Source of the DNA: Candidatus Heimdallarchaeota archaeon
GTDB taxonomy: Archaea; Asgardarchaeota; Heimdallarchaeia; Heimdallarchaeales; Heimdallarchaeaceae
DNA length: 33,127 bases
NCBI GenBank assembly: GCA_030611665.1
Contig: JAUWPI010000008.1
Coordinates: 1 to 33,127, forward strand
Direction of reading: 5' to 3'
Shown: positions 15,212 to 23,112 of the stretch, piece after piece
Layout: each line of letters opens with the position of its first letter
Numbering within the stretch: position 1 is the first letter of the stretch
Made by a program: the position numbers and the translations under genes
Notes under the pieces: model-generated
What the model was told of the DNA's origin: nothing
What the model saw: only the letters and a program-made list of their open reading frames with translations
Databases searched by the model: none

Positions 15212-15750
15212 TCCATCTCTTTAGCTTGCTCAACTAATAATTCAGCTATCTTTGAAAATGCTTCATCTACATGTTTTCCAGATAAAGCACTTGTATTGAA
15301 CTGTATTTTACTCTTAATTTTCTTGTTCATCGCTTCACACTCAGACTCTGAAATAGCTCTCTCCTTCTGGAGATCCTCTTTATTTCCAACTAAAATTTTG
15401 ACAACTTTAGAACCACAATTATCAATGAACTCTTTATCCCATTTTTTAATATCTTTAAGAGTCGTTGAGCGTGTTAAATCGAAAACAAGAATCGCAGCTT
15501 TTGCACCTTTGTAAAAAGTAGGTCTGATGAACCGAAATCTATCTTGACCTGCTAAATCCCAGATGGATAAGGCTACTTTTGTACCATCTTTGAGTTTTAC
15601 ACGCTTCTCAGATGGTTCCATACCAATTGTCATTAGGTAACTGGAATCAAATCGATCGTGTACAAATCTTTGTACCAAACTGGTTTTTCCAACAGCTGCA
15701 CTACCTAGAAGAAGAATCTTAAAATTATAATCTGGTTGGGAAGAACTCAT
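15208..15750 (-). CDS. Ras/Rab-like small GTPase
   Basis: 180 residues with all five G motifs: P-loop GSAAVGKT (16-23), switch I Thr T41, switch II WDLAGQD (64-70) with the catalytic Gln, NKED (123-126) and TSALSGK (153-159). The order and the WDxAGQ motif fit the Ras/Rab superfamily common in Asgard archaea. The C-terminus (EQAKEMD) lacks a prenylation Cys and the N-terminus has no Arf-type myristoylation helix, so any membrane attachment must be indirect. It is translationally coupled to the upstream 103-aa gene: that gene's TAG ends 1 nt before this ATG, and the Shine-Dalgarno GGAGATAT lies within its last codons. Confidence 0.93.
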   Translation of the reverse strand: MSSSQPDYNFKILLLGSAAVGKTSLVQRFVHDRFDSSYLMTIGMEPSEKRVKLKDGTKVALSIWDLAGQDRFRFIRPTFYKGAKAAILVFDLTRSTTLKDIKKWDKEFIDNCGSKVVKILVGNKEDLQKERAISESECEAMNKKIKSKIQFNTSALSGKHVDEAFSKIAELLVEQAKEMD

Positions 15751-15751
15751 T

Positions 15752-16063
15752 CTATATCTCCATTAGAGTTTTTAACAAACTATCTAATTCTTCTTTCAAG
15801 CTTTTTAAATAAAGCTTTTCAAAGCTCCCCTCTGATCTTTGAATAGTTGAAAGAGATGTGCATAAATCTAATAATTTCTCATAATCCTCACGCTCTTCAG
15901 GTTTCGCAATGTAATTGTTGAATTTTTTCAAGGTTTTTTTGGCTAAAGTAGTAGCTGTCTTTTTGTTAATAAATCCACTTTCATAAGCTTTGATTACATT
16001 CTGCGTCCAGTTAGCAACAGATTTGAGACTGGTAATTTCAGTTAGAGGAGAAATATCACTCAT
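15752..16063 (-). CDS. Small helical protein coupled to the GTPase gene
   Basis: 103 residues, all-helical in appearance (TSLKSVANWTQNVIKAYESGF, KTATTLAKKTLKKFNNYI, LYLKSLKEELDSLLKTLMEI), no family recognised. The track starts at 16099, but a TATA box TGTATATTAA (minus strand, 16089-16098) overlaps that start, while the ATG at 16063 lies about 30 nt after it. A leaderless start at 16063 is therefore preferred. Its stop is 1 nt before the GTPase ATG, so the two are co-expressed. A regulator, effector or scaffold of that GTPase is a reasonable guess from the coupling only. It does not look like a roadblock or longin domain. Confidence 0.75.
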   Translation of the reverse strand: MSDISPLTEITSLKSVANWTQNVIKAYESGFINKKTATTLAKKTLKKFNNYIAKPEEREDYEKLLDLCTSLSTIQRSEGSFEKLYLKSLKEELDSLLKTLMEI

Positions 16064-16088
16064 AACAAATAAGGAATAAGAACTAACT

Positions 16089-16098
16089 TTAATATACA
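16089..16098 (-). promoter_or_regulatory. TATA box of the 103-aa/GTPase operon
   Basis: TGTATATTAA on the minus strand ends about 26 nt before the ATG at 16063, the spacing expected for a leaderless archaeal transcript. It decides the start of the first gene. Confidence 0.5.
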
Positions 16099-16156
16099 TT
16101 TTGTTAGAGAGTGAAAAAATTATTAATAAATAGAAGAAAAAAAGAAAAAAATGGAT

Positions 16157-16240
16157 CTATTCAAATAAGTGACCTCCACCACCTCTTGGTGTTTGTTTAC
16201 AATGAAAACATACGAAACAAATAAGACGAAAAAGAGACAA
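16157..16240 (-). CDS. Possible cysteine-rich microprotein
   Basis: A 27-codon frame absent from the track, ending ICFVCFHCKQTPRGGGGHLFE before a TAG, then T-rich DNA (TTTTTTTCTTTTTTTC). The CxxCxxC spacing and GGGG tail are not what random A/T-rich DNA usually gives. Against it: the only in-frame start is a TTG within a TATA-like ATTATATTG, with no Shine-Dalgarno. It may be a gene remnant or chance. Confidence 0.25.
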   Translation of the reverse strand: MSLFRLICFVCFHCKQTPRGGGGHLFE

Positions 16241-16305
16241 TATAATTTGCAGTTGGTGAAATAATAATTAATAATATTCACAGAAGACTTCTGATAATAG
16301 TTTTA

Positions 16306-17643
16306 ATGTTACTTATAATTAGTATATTGATTATTGTTCCATTATCAATTCTCTACATTTGGAAAGATGAAACTAAACCATTTCTAATAGAAGTGAAATC
16401 AGGGAGAATTGGAACAATAACTTTTGATAATGAGGAAATTAACCTAGCTTATAGTCATTATGATTTAGAAAAAGGTAATCAAATTGGATGGACTAGTATA
16501 ATAACTAAAAAAAGTGGAATTAAACTACAGAATTATTTTGACCATAGAAGAGGAGGAGAAAGAAGAATAGGTTCATTTTCTAAAGTAGTTGGAATCCCAG
16601 GACATGATGGTTGGAACTATATTTTTGCAAATGGAATTGACGGCTTTTTTGATCCTGGTGTAATCGGTCAAAGAACTCGTGACTTTAAGGATTGGATTCC
16701 TATACCGACTTTTAACTTTGAAACAAGCTCTTCTATTTTTAGTTACTTCAGTGGATATGATTTCAATTCTACAGATTCTCTATATTGCTGTTTCAGTGAT
16801 TATCAAGGTTTAATAATGGGACAAACAAATTATAGTTTCTATTTATTCCAAATAACAGACGATCAGTGGGACATATCCAAAATAACGTTTCAAGGAAATC
16901 TCGAATATTATATCAAATCTATCTACCAGATATTTCAGGATAGAAATGTAATCTTATGGAATTATTACAATTCATCCAAGGATTTAATTGAGCTAAATTT
17001 AACAAAGCAAAATGATAATGATATTTGGCTCAATTACACGATTTCATTACCCCAAGAGGATTTAACTCCGATTGGTTTTGAAAAATCTGATCAAGATCTT
17101 CGGTTCTTTTTTTATGGGTTAAATTATTATGGTGAGAGTAATACAAGTAACTACAAAATTACTAATATATATTGTGCTGATATTAAAGGAAATCAAACAG
17201 AATATTCTTTGATAGCTTCATATCCTAATAGAATATATATTAAAGAAGGTAATATCTACAACTGGGGGAATGGATCCTATTCCATCTTTTTCAATGAATA
17301 TGAAAACTATTCAATATCATCATATTATGCGTTAATTAATGAAGGTAATATTATTAAAGAAAAGGTACAATACAATGAGAGTTCGACAAATTTCTTAACA
17401 CAACAAATGACAATTAAGGATAACTATGTTTATTTAGTTTGGACTGAAATAATAACAGAAGATATAGAAGATTTGTACTATCTTTATGTTCTACGATTTC
17501 ATGCTAATAGCTCATTCAAATCAGCATTAGAAGCAAATAAGCAAATAGTCGTATGGAATGAGGACATTAATACAACAATGTTCCAGCTTATAGCTACAAT
17601 TCCGGTTGTTTTATTAATTAGAAAGAAAAAACGGAAATTTTGA
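16306..17643 (+). CDS. Exported, membrane-anchored surface protein, family unknown
   Basis: 445 residues. An N-terminal hydrophobic segment (residues 1-18, MLLIISILIIVPLSILYIW) serves as signal or anchor, then about 400 beta-rich residues full of Asn/Tyr/Ser, and a weak C-terminal hydrophobic stretch (FQLIATIPVVLLI) followed by RKKKRKF, a typical stop-transfer. At least ten N-x-S/T sequons (NSTD, NYSF, NLTK, NYTI, NQTE, NGSY, NSSF and others) suggest a glycosylated outer face. No domain recognised; the repeated strand pattern is compatible with a beta-propeller or S-layer-like fold. There is no Shine-Dalgarno near the ATG; an A/T-rich TTAATAATATT about 30 nt upstream suggests a leaderless start. 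Confidence 0.75.
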   Translation: MLLIISILIIVPLSILYIWKDETKPFLIEVKSGRIGTITFDNEEINLAYSHYDLEKGNQIGWTSIITKKSGIKLQNYFDHRRGGERRIGSFSKVVGIPGHDGWNYIFANGIDGFFDPGVIGQRTRDFKDWIPIPTFNFETSSSIFSYFSGYDFNSTDSLYCCFSDYQGLIMGQTNYSFYLFQITDDQWDISKITFQGNLEYYIKSIYQIFQDRNVILWNYYNSSKDLIELNLTKQNDNDIWLNYTISLPQEDLTPIGFEKSDQDLRFFFYGLNYYGESNTSNYKITNIYCADIKGNQTEYSLIASYPNRIYIKEGNIYNWGNGSYSIFFNEYENYSISSYYALINEGNIIKEKVQYNESSTNFLTQQMTIKDNYVYLVWTEIITEDIEDLYYLYVLRFHANSSFKSALEANKQIVVWNEDINTTMFQLIATIPVVLLIRKKKRKF

Positions 17644-17645
17644 TT

Positions 17646-17756
17646 CTAGGATTTTTTCAAAAATTTCTTCATCAAATAAATGAGAGGGTTAACTGGTTCA
17701 GTCACCTTTATCAAATCTGTATACATTTCGACATCTTCTAGAAGAAGCAGGGACAT
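17646..17756 (-). CDS. Possible 36-aa protein
   Basis: An unlisted frame starting MSLLLLEDVEMYTDLIKV and ending KKFLKKS, in the gap between the surface protein and the winged-helix gene. A TATA-like CTATATTC (minus strand) lies about 28 nt before the ATG, which would fit a leaderless transcript. Codon use resembles its neighbours. There is no homology claim; it may be a remnant of a longer gene. Confidence 0.3.
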   Translation of the reverse strand: MSLLLLEDVEMYTDLIKVTEPVNPLIYLMKKFLKKS

Positions 17757-17812
17757 ATGGAAGAAATATTATTGTTAAGCTGAATATAGAAAAAATGATA
17801 AATATGAAAAAC

Positions 17813-17834
17813 AAAAAAAAGGGAAAAAAATCCC
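17813..17834 (-). terminator. Hairpin plus U-tract terminator of the winged-helix gene
   Basis: On the minus strand, GGGA-TTTTTT-TCCC is followed by eight T, about 50 nt after the winged-helix stop codon. The stem is short, but the G/C block ending in a T run resembles an intrinsic terminator. Confidence 0.45.
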
Positions 17835-17884
17835 ACTCCCCACTCCCGGAATAAAGGGGCCAAAAGACCCAAAAGTAAATAAAC

Positions 17885-18163
17885 TTAATTTGATTGAGAA
17901 ACTTCTACTTCATTCTTAGAACTAACTAAGAACTCGAAATTAGCGCGAATGTCTAAGTCAAGATAGTAGTAAACAGAACGCATATCACTTAAGTTGGACA
18001 TTTTCTTTAGGATTCCTTTTTCTAATAACCTTCGTATACCGTATCTTACGGTTCTTTCAGGCTGATCAACCGAACCCAATATCTGCTTTTGTGTCATTGG
18101 TCCACTCATATCCAGGACCTTCATTATATCTTCTCCACCACGAGGCAGTTTTCTTCTTTTCAT
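17885..18163 (-). CDS. Winged helix-turn-helix transcriptional regulator
   Basis: 92 residues from the ATG at 18163. The track's GTG at 18172 is part of the Shine-Dalgarno AGGTGAAAATA. A basic N-terminus (MKRRKLPRGGEDI) leads into a winged helix: MKVLDMSGPMTQKQILGSV, recognition helix PERTVRYGIRRLLEKGILKK, and a wing with YYYLD. It resembles small ArsR/MarR-like or TrmB-like archaeal regulators and lacks a sensor domain, so it is either a DNA-binding module acting as a dimer or partnered in trans. A 400-nt upstream region with a 10-bp palindrome may include its own operator. Confidence 0.8.
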   Translation of the reverse strand: MKRRKLPRGGEDIMKVLDMSGPMTQKQILGSVDQPERTVRYGIRRLLEKGILKKMSNLSDMRSVYYYLDLDIRANFEFLVSSKNEVEVSQSN

Positions 18164-18172
18164 TATTTTCAC

Positions 18173-18561
18173 CTTGTTTTTCTTTCAACCTAGTTTTCCT
18201 TGGTTGTCTTACTCATTAGAGCCTCTCTAAGAGTCGTAATTTTTTATTGTGTTATTCTCTCCTATCATTAGTCCTTATAAACTTTTAGGAGAACCAAATA
18301 CCTCTACTCTAATGGGTTTCAAGCCGTTTCCATACACATTGGTCATACGTATGGATAATTTTCCTATTTTAGGAATTTGTCAGACTCTAACGTTCTAGCA
18401 GTGTACTATGCCATTTTTCCTATATATACCTTTCCAAAAATTGTGTAATAATCTAAAGTATCTTACGATTATTTGATGAAAACTTGCATTTTTGGTTTTT
18501 TTAATAAAATTTTTTTCTTATTTTTAGAAATGTTTTTTAATGTTTTTACCTTCTTTTTCTA
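18173..18561. other. Intergenic region, divergent promoters, palindrome CATACGTATG
   Basis: 389 nt between the winged-helix gene and the exported 225-aa protein. Contents: a minus-strand TATA-like TTTATAAGG near 18266-18275; a perfect 10-bp palindrome CATACGTATG (18344-18353), a candidate operator; a TATATATA (18421-18428) usable in either direction; and T-rich DNA (18490-18555) before the GTG. No RNA gene or credible ORF was seen. Confidence 0.5.
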
Positions 18562-19239
18562 GTGAAATTGTCTTACTTGATTAGAATTTTCCCACTTATT
18601 CTTCTTTTTCTTTTCTGTTGTAATTCTTCTTTTTCATTATATTCTTCATCTGACGAGGTCATTGTAGGTTTTCAGATAACTGATTTTCCATGGCCTCCAC
18701 TTAGAGAAGTTAGTGATTACATTCCAATCACTTGTTTTACTTTTCCAATTTTATATGAAGTTTGGAACCCTTACTCTCAAAGTATTGAAATTCATACTCC
18801 TAATTACAACTTAATTAATGTAAGTGGTTATTTTCAACCTTTGAACAATTCTTTTTCTCTTAATATTCCTCGGGGGGTTTATCCTTCACCCAATACCTTT
18901 CTTTTTGAACCTGGATTGACAACAACTTTTACTGATCTTATCATATCTGTTAATTCCACAGATTTGGTAACTCTTCCTTTTGGTTATTATACTTTCTGGA
19001 TTGATTTGGATTTTAGCTATGAAGGTTATTATAAGGTTGTATCCTTTTCCACCTATGTTAACAGAACATTTGAGGAAACTATAATCTCTCAAGAACCTAC
19101 CCCTCCTACGTGGGGAAAAACTATCTATACTGTTGATATTACTTATGATTCTGTTAGTTCCACTTCTATGACTCTGATTATCGTCTTGCTGTCTTTCATC
19201 TCACTTGCTTACTTATCCAAACAGGAAATATATCCTTGA
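18562..19239 (+). CDS. Exported single-pass membrane protein, family unknown
   Basis: 225 residues. The signal peptide has a Leu/Phe core (residues 8-19, IFPLILLFLF), then CCNSS, which could hold a lipid-modified Cys, although no clean lipobox is present. A beta-rich ectodomain of about 165 residues with several sequons (NVSG, NNSF, NSTD, NRTF) and a Pro-rich end is followed by a C-terminal helix MTLIIVLLSFISLAYL and a short tail. The start is GTG without Shine-Dalgarno. The coding strand is unusually pyrimidine-rich (many TTT, CTT, TCT codons), continuing the T-rich upstream region. It may form a unit with the next membrane protein, 54 nt downstream. Function unknown. Confidence 0.75.
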   Translation: MKLSYLIRIFPLILLFLFCCNSSFSLYSSSDEVIVGFQITDFPWPPLREVSDYIPITCFTFPILYEVWNPYSQSIEIHTPNYNLINVSGYFQPLNNSFSLNIPRGVYPSPNTFLFEPGLTTTFTDLIISVNSTDLVTLPFGYYTFWIDLDFSYEGYYKVVSFSTYVNRTFEETIISQEPTPPTWGKTIYTVDITYDSVSSTSMTLIIVLLSFISLAYLSKQEIYP

Positions 19240-19293
19240 AATTAAAAGAAGACCATTAGTTAAATTTAAAACCGTCTTTACTTTCATAATCTT

Positions 19294-19710
19294 GTGACTG
19301 ACTTTAGGAAAAGAGAACTTTTGCTTTTTTACGGTGGAGCTTATTTGCTTATAGCTATTTTGATTACCGGTTTATTCCTCTTCATTTTAGGTGATTTCTC
19401 TTTTCATAATATCCTTGTAACATTTAGCATCTGGGGACTAATCTGGTTAATATCTATGTTTGCTTATCCTATGTTCATAAGTGACGTTAATCCTGATTTA
19501 TTAGTAAATAATCCGTTACTAGCTCTTTTTGGGTATGCTATAATTCTTGTCGTATTAGTTGGTGTATTCTTCTTACACAAAATGGTTGTAGCGAATCGGT
19601 ATGGTAAAAAAGTGGGTTTCTCAAAAATCATTGATCTCTATTTTCCACCTCCTAAGAAGAAATCAGTTAAATCTCTAGAAAAGCCAGAACTTTTGAAAGA
19701 TAGCATATGA
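19294..19710 (+). CDS. Small multi-pass membrane protein
   Basis: 138 residues with about three to four hydrophobic helices (LLFYGGAYLLIAILITGLFLFIL; ILVTFSIWGLIWLISMFAY; LALFGYAIILVVLVGVFFL) and a basic cytoplasmic tail rich in Pro/Lys (FPPPKKKSVKSLEK). No family recognised. The start is GTG; TTAAATTTAAAA at 19260-19271 lies about 25-30 nt upstream, consistent with a leaderless start. It follows the exported protein in the same direction. Confidence 0.72.
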   Translation: MTDFRKRELLLFYGGAYLLIAILITGLFLFILGDFSFHNILVTFSIWGLIWLISMFAYPMFISDVNPDLLVNNPLLALFGYAIILVVLVGVFFLHKMVVANRYGKKVGFSKIIDLYFPPPKKKSVKSLEKPELLKDSI

Positions 19711-19776
19711 CTAATCTGCGATTTTCTTAATGCTCAATAGAAAGTTTAATCTAACTACCGAAATATTTTGTTTTTA

Positions 19777-20892
19777 ATGCTTAAAATTGGTTTTTTAATT
19801 AATCCTATTGCTGGAATTGGTGGAAAAAAGGCTTGGAAGGGCACTGATCTCATCAAAGAGGCTTGGGAATTCTTTGAAAGTGGTGAAACTTACGCATTTG
19901 AAAGAGTGAAACAAGCATTAGACTCAATTAACCCCTCTCTCCCTATAACCTTCTATAATTGTGATGACCCCATGGGTAAATCTATTCTTGCTAATTATGA
20001 TTTCAATGTTGAACTTGTCTTCAATCCTTCCCAACAACGTACAACTGCAAGTGATACACAAGTAGCTTGTAAAGTATTTGTGGAATTAGATTTAGATTTA
20101 ATCCTTTTTGTTGGGGGAGATGGAACAGCTAGAGATGTTGCTTCTGTGGTTGGAGATAAAATCCCTGCCTTGGGAATCCCATCCGGCGTAAAGATGTTTA
20201 GTGGTTGTTTTTTGTATAGACCAAAAGATTTGGGTGAGATTCTTGATGAAATGATTCATGAAGAAATTGTTCTTGCTCCAGAGGATGTTATGGATGTAAA
20301 CGAAGAACTGTTCAGGGAAAATAGGGTACAATCTTCTCTTTTTGGACAATTAATAGTTCCTCAAAAAACAGGCTTAATCCAAGGGGGAAAAATTTCTTCT
20401 TCAGGAGGAATTACTGATGATTTTTATCCTCTTTCTGAAGAATTAGTAAATGAATATGATATTCTTAAGGGCACAGTGATATTGGGAACAGGAAGTACTG
20501 TATATCATATTATGAAAGCCATTGGTGTTGAGAAAACATTACTAGGCATTGATGTTCTCATAGATGGCGAAATTAAACACAGAGATGTAAATGAAGAATT
20601 ATTACACAAGATTACTGCTGAAAAAGAAGTTAAAATTCTATTAACGCCTATTGGAGGACAAGGTTTTCTATTAGGACGAGGTAATCAACAAATTAGCTCA
20701 AGAGTTCTAAATGGAATTTCAATGTTTCAATTTATTGTTGTCTCTTCTGATCAGAAATTAACAACCATTGACAAACTGGAAATCGATTTGGAACACCCTG
20801 TAAACTTTGAGAGCATTAAGAATGGTTTCATTAGAGTTTTGATTGGTTATCATCAATATAAATTGAAGAAAATAAATGTTCAAGTAAACTAA
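19777..20892 (+). CDS. ATP-NAD kinase family protein (COG3199-like)
   Basis: 371 residues from the ATG at 19777 (the track's TTG is 3 codons earlier). The N-terminal INPIAGIGGKKAWKG and the GGDGTARDV nucleotide-binding motif (about 115-121 in track numbering), GIPSGVKMFSGCF and GTGSTV match the archaeal branch of the ATP-NAD/polyphosphate-NAD kinase family. It would phosphorylate NAD to NADP, or a related diol substrate. It is longer than ordinary NAD kinase (about 280), as expected of this branch. A TATA-like element, TTTAATCTAA, about 30 nt upstream suggests a leaderless start. The stop overlaps the convergent 300-aa gene by 4 nt. Confidence 0.88.
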   Translation: MLKIGFLINPIAGIGGKKAWKGTDLIKEAWEFFESGETYAFERVKQALDSINPSLPITFYNCDDPMGKSILANYDFNVELVFNPSQQRTTASDTQVACKVFVELDLDLILFVGGDGTARDVASVVGDKIPALGIPSGVKMFSGCFLYRPKDLGEILDEMIHEEIVLAPEDVMDVNEELFRENRVQSSLFGQLIVPQKTGLIQGGKISSSGGITDDFYPLSEELVNEYDILKGTVILGTGSTVYHIMKAIGVEKTLLGIDVLIDGEIKHRDVNEELLHKITAEKEVKILLTPIGGQGFLLGRGNQQISSRVLNGISMFQFIVVSSDQKLTTIDKLEIDLEHPVNFESIKNGFIRVLIGYHQYKLKKINVQVN

Positions 20893-21791
20893 ATTTCTTC
20901 TCTTAACCTATTTTGTAGTTCATGAACATCGTCGTCATATTCTCTCTTTATCAAATCCGTTGAATTACGAAATTCTATATTTTTAATTCTCTTAATGTTT
21001 TCAGGAATTTTATTGACAACTTCTTTCTGATATCTATGTAGATTCTCTTCATCAACAACTTCCTCGTGTATCATTCCACTTAGAATCAGTGCTTTTTCAA
21101 TAAATATTATGACTGGGAAACAGATATCATACACGGATGCTCTTCCTTCTTCAGCGATACATTGTTTCAAAGATCTAGCGATATCTGGGAGAATAACCTT
21201 ATCAAAAATAAGTTGTTGACTTTTTGAATTCAATAAATAATCTAACAGCTGAAGCATGTTATTTTTCAAATCTGGGCCAAAAATTTTGAAGTTACGTGGC
21301 ATGAGTGATAACATGTTTGCTTCATCGTAGGCCTGAGGTAATCCACTATCTTCAATGGGAATCTCTTCTTGAGTTTTCTTTGCTTTTTTATCTTTTTTGG
21401 ATACTTTTTCAATTTTTGGTGGTTTGACATCTGAAGTTAAATGAAATATCTTTCGAAGATCTAGAAAAACACCGCGACCTCTAAACACAAGGTTATGTGC
21501 TTCTCCTGGTTCATAGATATATTTTCCCTCTCTCTCAACAACTGCTTGGAACTCACCATCTTCCCAAATTGGGATAGTAATTTTGAAAGTGACAAACGGT
21601 TCTTCTTCTCTTGTAAAAACCTTTGCTGTACCCAAATCAGATACAAGATCATTTTTGTTTCCAATAAGAAAAACATTATCAATTCCAGCTTTATCTCCAC
21701 TGTACTCTAACTCTAGTTCAACATTCTTATCTTCTTTTACGTTAACTGATGACATATAAAGAGGAAAATCATCCTCGCTCGTACCACTCAT
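20889..21791 (-). CDS. Unrecognised ~300-aa protein, beta domain plus helical domain
   Basis: The first 110 residues are strand-rich (VELELEYSGDKAG, FVTFKITIPIWEDGEFQAVV, AHNLVFRGRGVFLDL). A Lys-rich linker (KKDKKAKKTQEE) follows, then a helical C-terminal half (NNMLQLLDYLLNSKSQQLIFDKVILPDIARSL to HELQNRLREEI). There is no signal peptide, so it is cytosolic. No family recognised. Two ATGs are possible (21800, 21791); AGGT lies 9 nt before the second, which I chose. It is convergent with the NAD-kinase-like gene. Confidence 0.75.
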   Translation of the reverse strand: MSGTSEDDFPLYMSSVNVKEDKNVELELEYSGDKAGIDNVFLIGNKNDLVSDLGTAKVFTREEEPFVTFKITIPIWEDGEFQAVVEREGKYIYEPGEAHNLVFRGRGVFLDLRKIFHLTSDVKPPKIEKVSKKDKKAKKTQEEIPIEDSGLPQAYDEANMLSLMPRNFKIFGPDLKNNMLQLLDYLLNSKSQQLIFDKVILPDIARSLKQCIAEEGRASVYDICFPVIIFIEKALILSGMIHEEVVDEENLHRYQKEVVNKIPENIKRIKNIEFRNSTDLIKREYDDDVHELQNRLREEI

Positions 21792-21891
21792 GTTATTCAT
21801 ACCTAATTATATATTTGTTCAAAAAAGGTTTTCGGAACTATTAACCAGTTATAAGAAAAAAAGTTGGGGACTTATTGTTTGTGGGATTAAG

Positions 21892-23025
21892 TTAAAAGTA
21901 TTGTTTAAGGGTTTCTACAATATATTCTATGTTTTTTTCAGTCAAAGAAGTAACCATCGGTAATTCAAAATGCCGTTTTGCTATGTTTTCAGCTACTGAG
22001 CATTTATCTTTGGAATAATCGGGATAATTAATGACTCTAGATAGAGGCCATTTTGACAAATCTTGATAACATGGTTGTTGATATGATAGTAACGTATAGA
22101 TTGTTCTTGAGCCTATATTTTTTGACTTAAGATAATCTATTATCTGCTCTTGAGACACACCCTCCTTTTGAATAAGCGGTGCCATAATATAATCTGAATG
22201 CTGATGTCCTGGTAAGATTTTTTGTAACTGAATCTCTTCTGTGTCTTTGAGGAGCTCTCTATATCTATCTCCATTATAATGTCTTTTTGATAAGATTTCC
22301 TTAGCTCTATCCATTTGTACATTCATTATTGCTGCTGTCATATCCGTCATACGAAAGTTGTAACCAATTAAGTTGTGTGAATAGCCACCAGCAGGACTTC
22401 TACCATGATTTTTTATGCTTTTTATCTTCTCAAACAATTCTTCATTATTTGTTGTAACTGCTCCTCCTTCTCCTCCAACTAAATTTTTTGTTCCATAAAA
22501 TGAATATCCTGCTACTTCACTGAAATTACCAACATGCTTACCATCAATAGAAGCTCCATGTGCTTGAGCACAATCCTCTATTACAACTAGATTCCTGTCT
22601 TCCGCTATATCTCTTATAGCACTCATATCACAAGGATTTCCGAAAATGTGAACTGGCATTATTGCTTTAGTGTTTTTTGTAATGATTGTTTCAATTTTCT
22701 CAGGGTCTATGTTATATGTTTCAGGATCTATGTCAACAAAGATTGGAATTGCTCCAGTAAAAAGAATTGAATTTGAAGATGCAATAAAAGTATAGGGAGT
22801 TGTTATCACTTCATCTTTTGGACCAATTTCTAATGCAGCTAACGATAGATGCAATGCACAAGTTCCATTTACTACAGTTGTAACATATTTTGTTCCTGTA
22901 AAATCAGAAAATTTTTGCTCAAAGGAACGTGCATTCTTATCCTCTACTAAATATTTGCTTTTTACTACATCTTGAACCGCTTGAATCTCTTTTTCTTTAA
23001 TATCTACATCAACAATAGGAATCAT
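21892..23025 (-). CDS. DegT/DnrJ/EryC1/StrS-family sugar aminotransferase
   Basis: 377 residues from the ATG at 23025; GTGAT 4 nt upstream supports it over the track's TTG 6 codons earlier. It is a PLP-dependent enzyme placing an amino group on a keto-sugar nucleotide, as in surface glycan synthesis. Motifs in track numbering: NGTCALHLSL (59-68), TPYTF (82-86), EDCAQAHGA (156-164) with the PLP-binding Asp, SFYGTKNLVGGEGG (181-194) with the Schiff-base Lys K186, and NYRMTD-like YNFRMTDMTAAI. The sequon-rich surface proteins and PIG-L-type gene nearby fit a glycan context, but no sugar-specific partner enzymes are adjacent, so the substrate is open. Confidence 0.92.
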   Translation of the reverse strand: MIPIVDVDIKEKEIQAVQDVVKSKYLVEDKNARSFEQKFSDFTGTKYVTTVVNGTCALHLSLAALEIGPKDEVITTPYTFIASSNSILFTGAIPIFVDIDPETYNIDPEKIETIITKNTKAIMPVHIFGNPCDMSAIRDIAEDRNLVVIEDCAQAHGASIDGKHVGNFSEVAGYSFYGTKNLVGGEGGAVTTNNEELFEKIKSIKNHGRSPAGGYSHNLIGYNFRMTDMTAAIMNVQMDRAKEILSKRHYNGDRYRELLKDTEEIQLQKILPGHQHSDYIMAPLIQKEGVSQEQIIDYLKSKNIGSRTIYTLLSYQQPCYQDLSKWPLSRVINYPDYSKDKCSVAENIAKRHFELPMVTSLTEKNIEYIVETLKQYF

Positions 23026-23112
23026 CAGCATCACTCTAAACAAATTAACTAAATTTGAGTAAATTTAAATCCTTATTAATTTTGTGGTGACTTCTCTGGC
23101 TTTGTAAGCATT

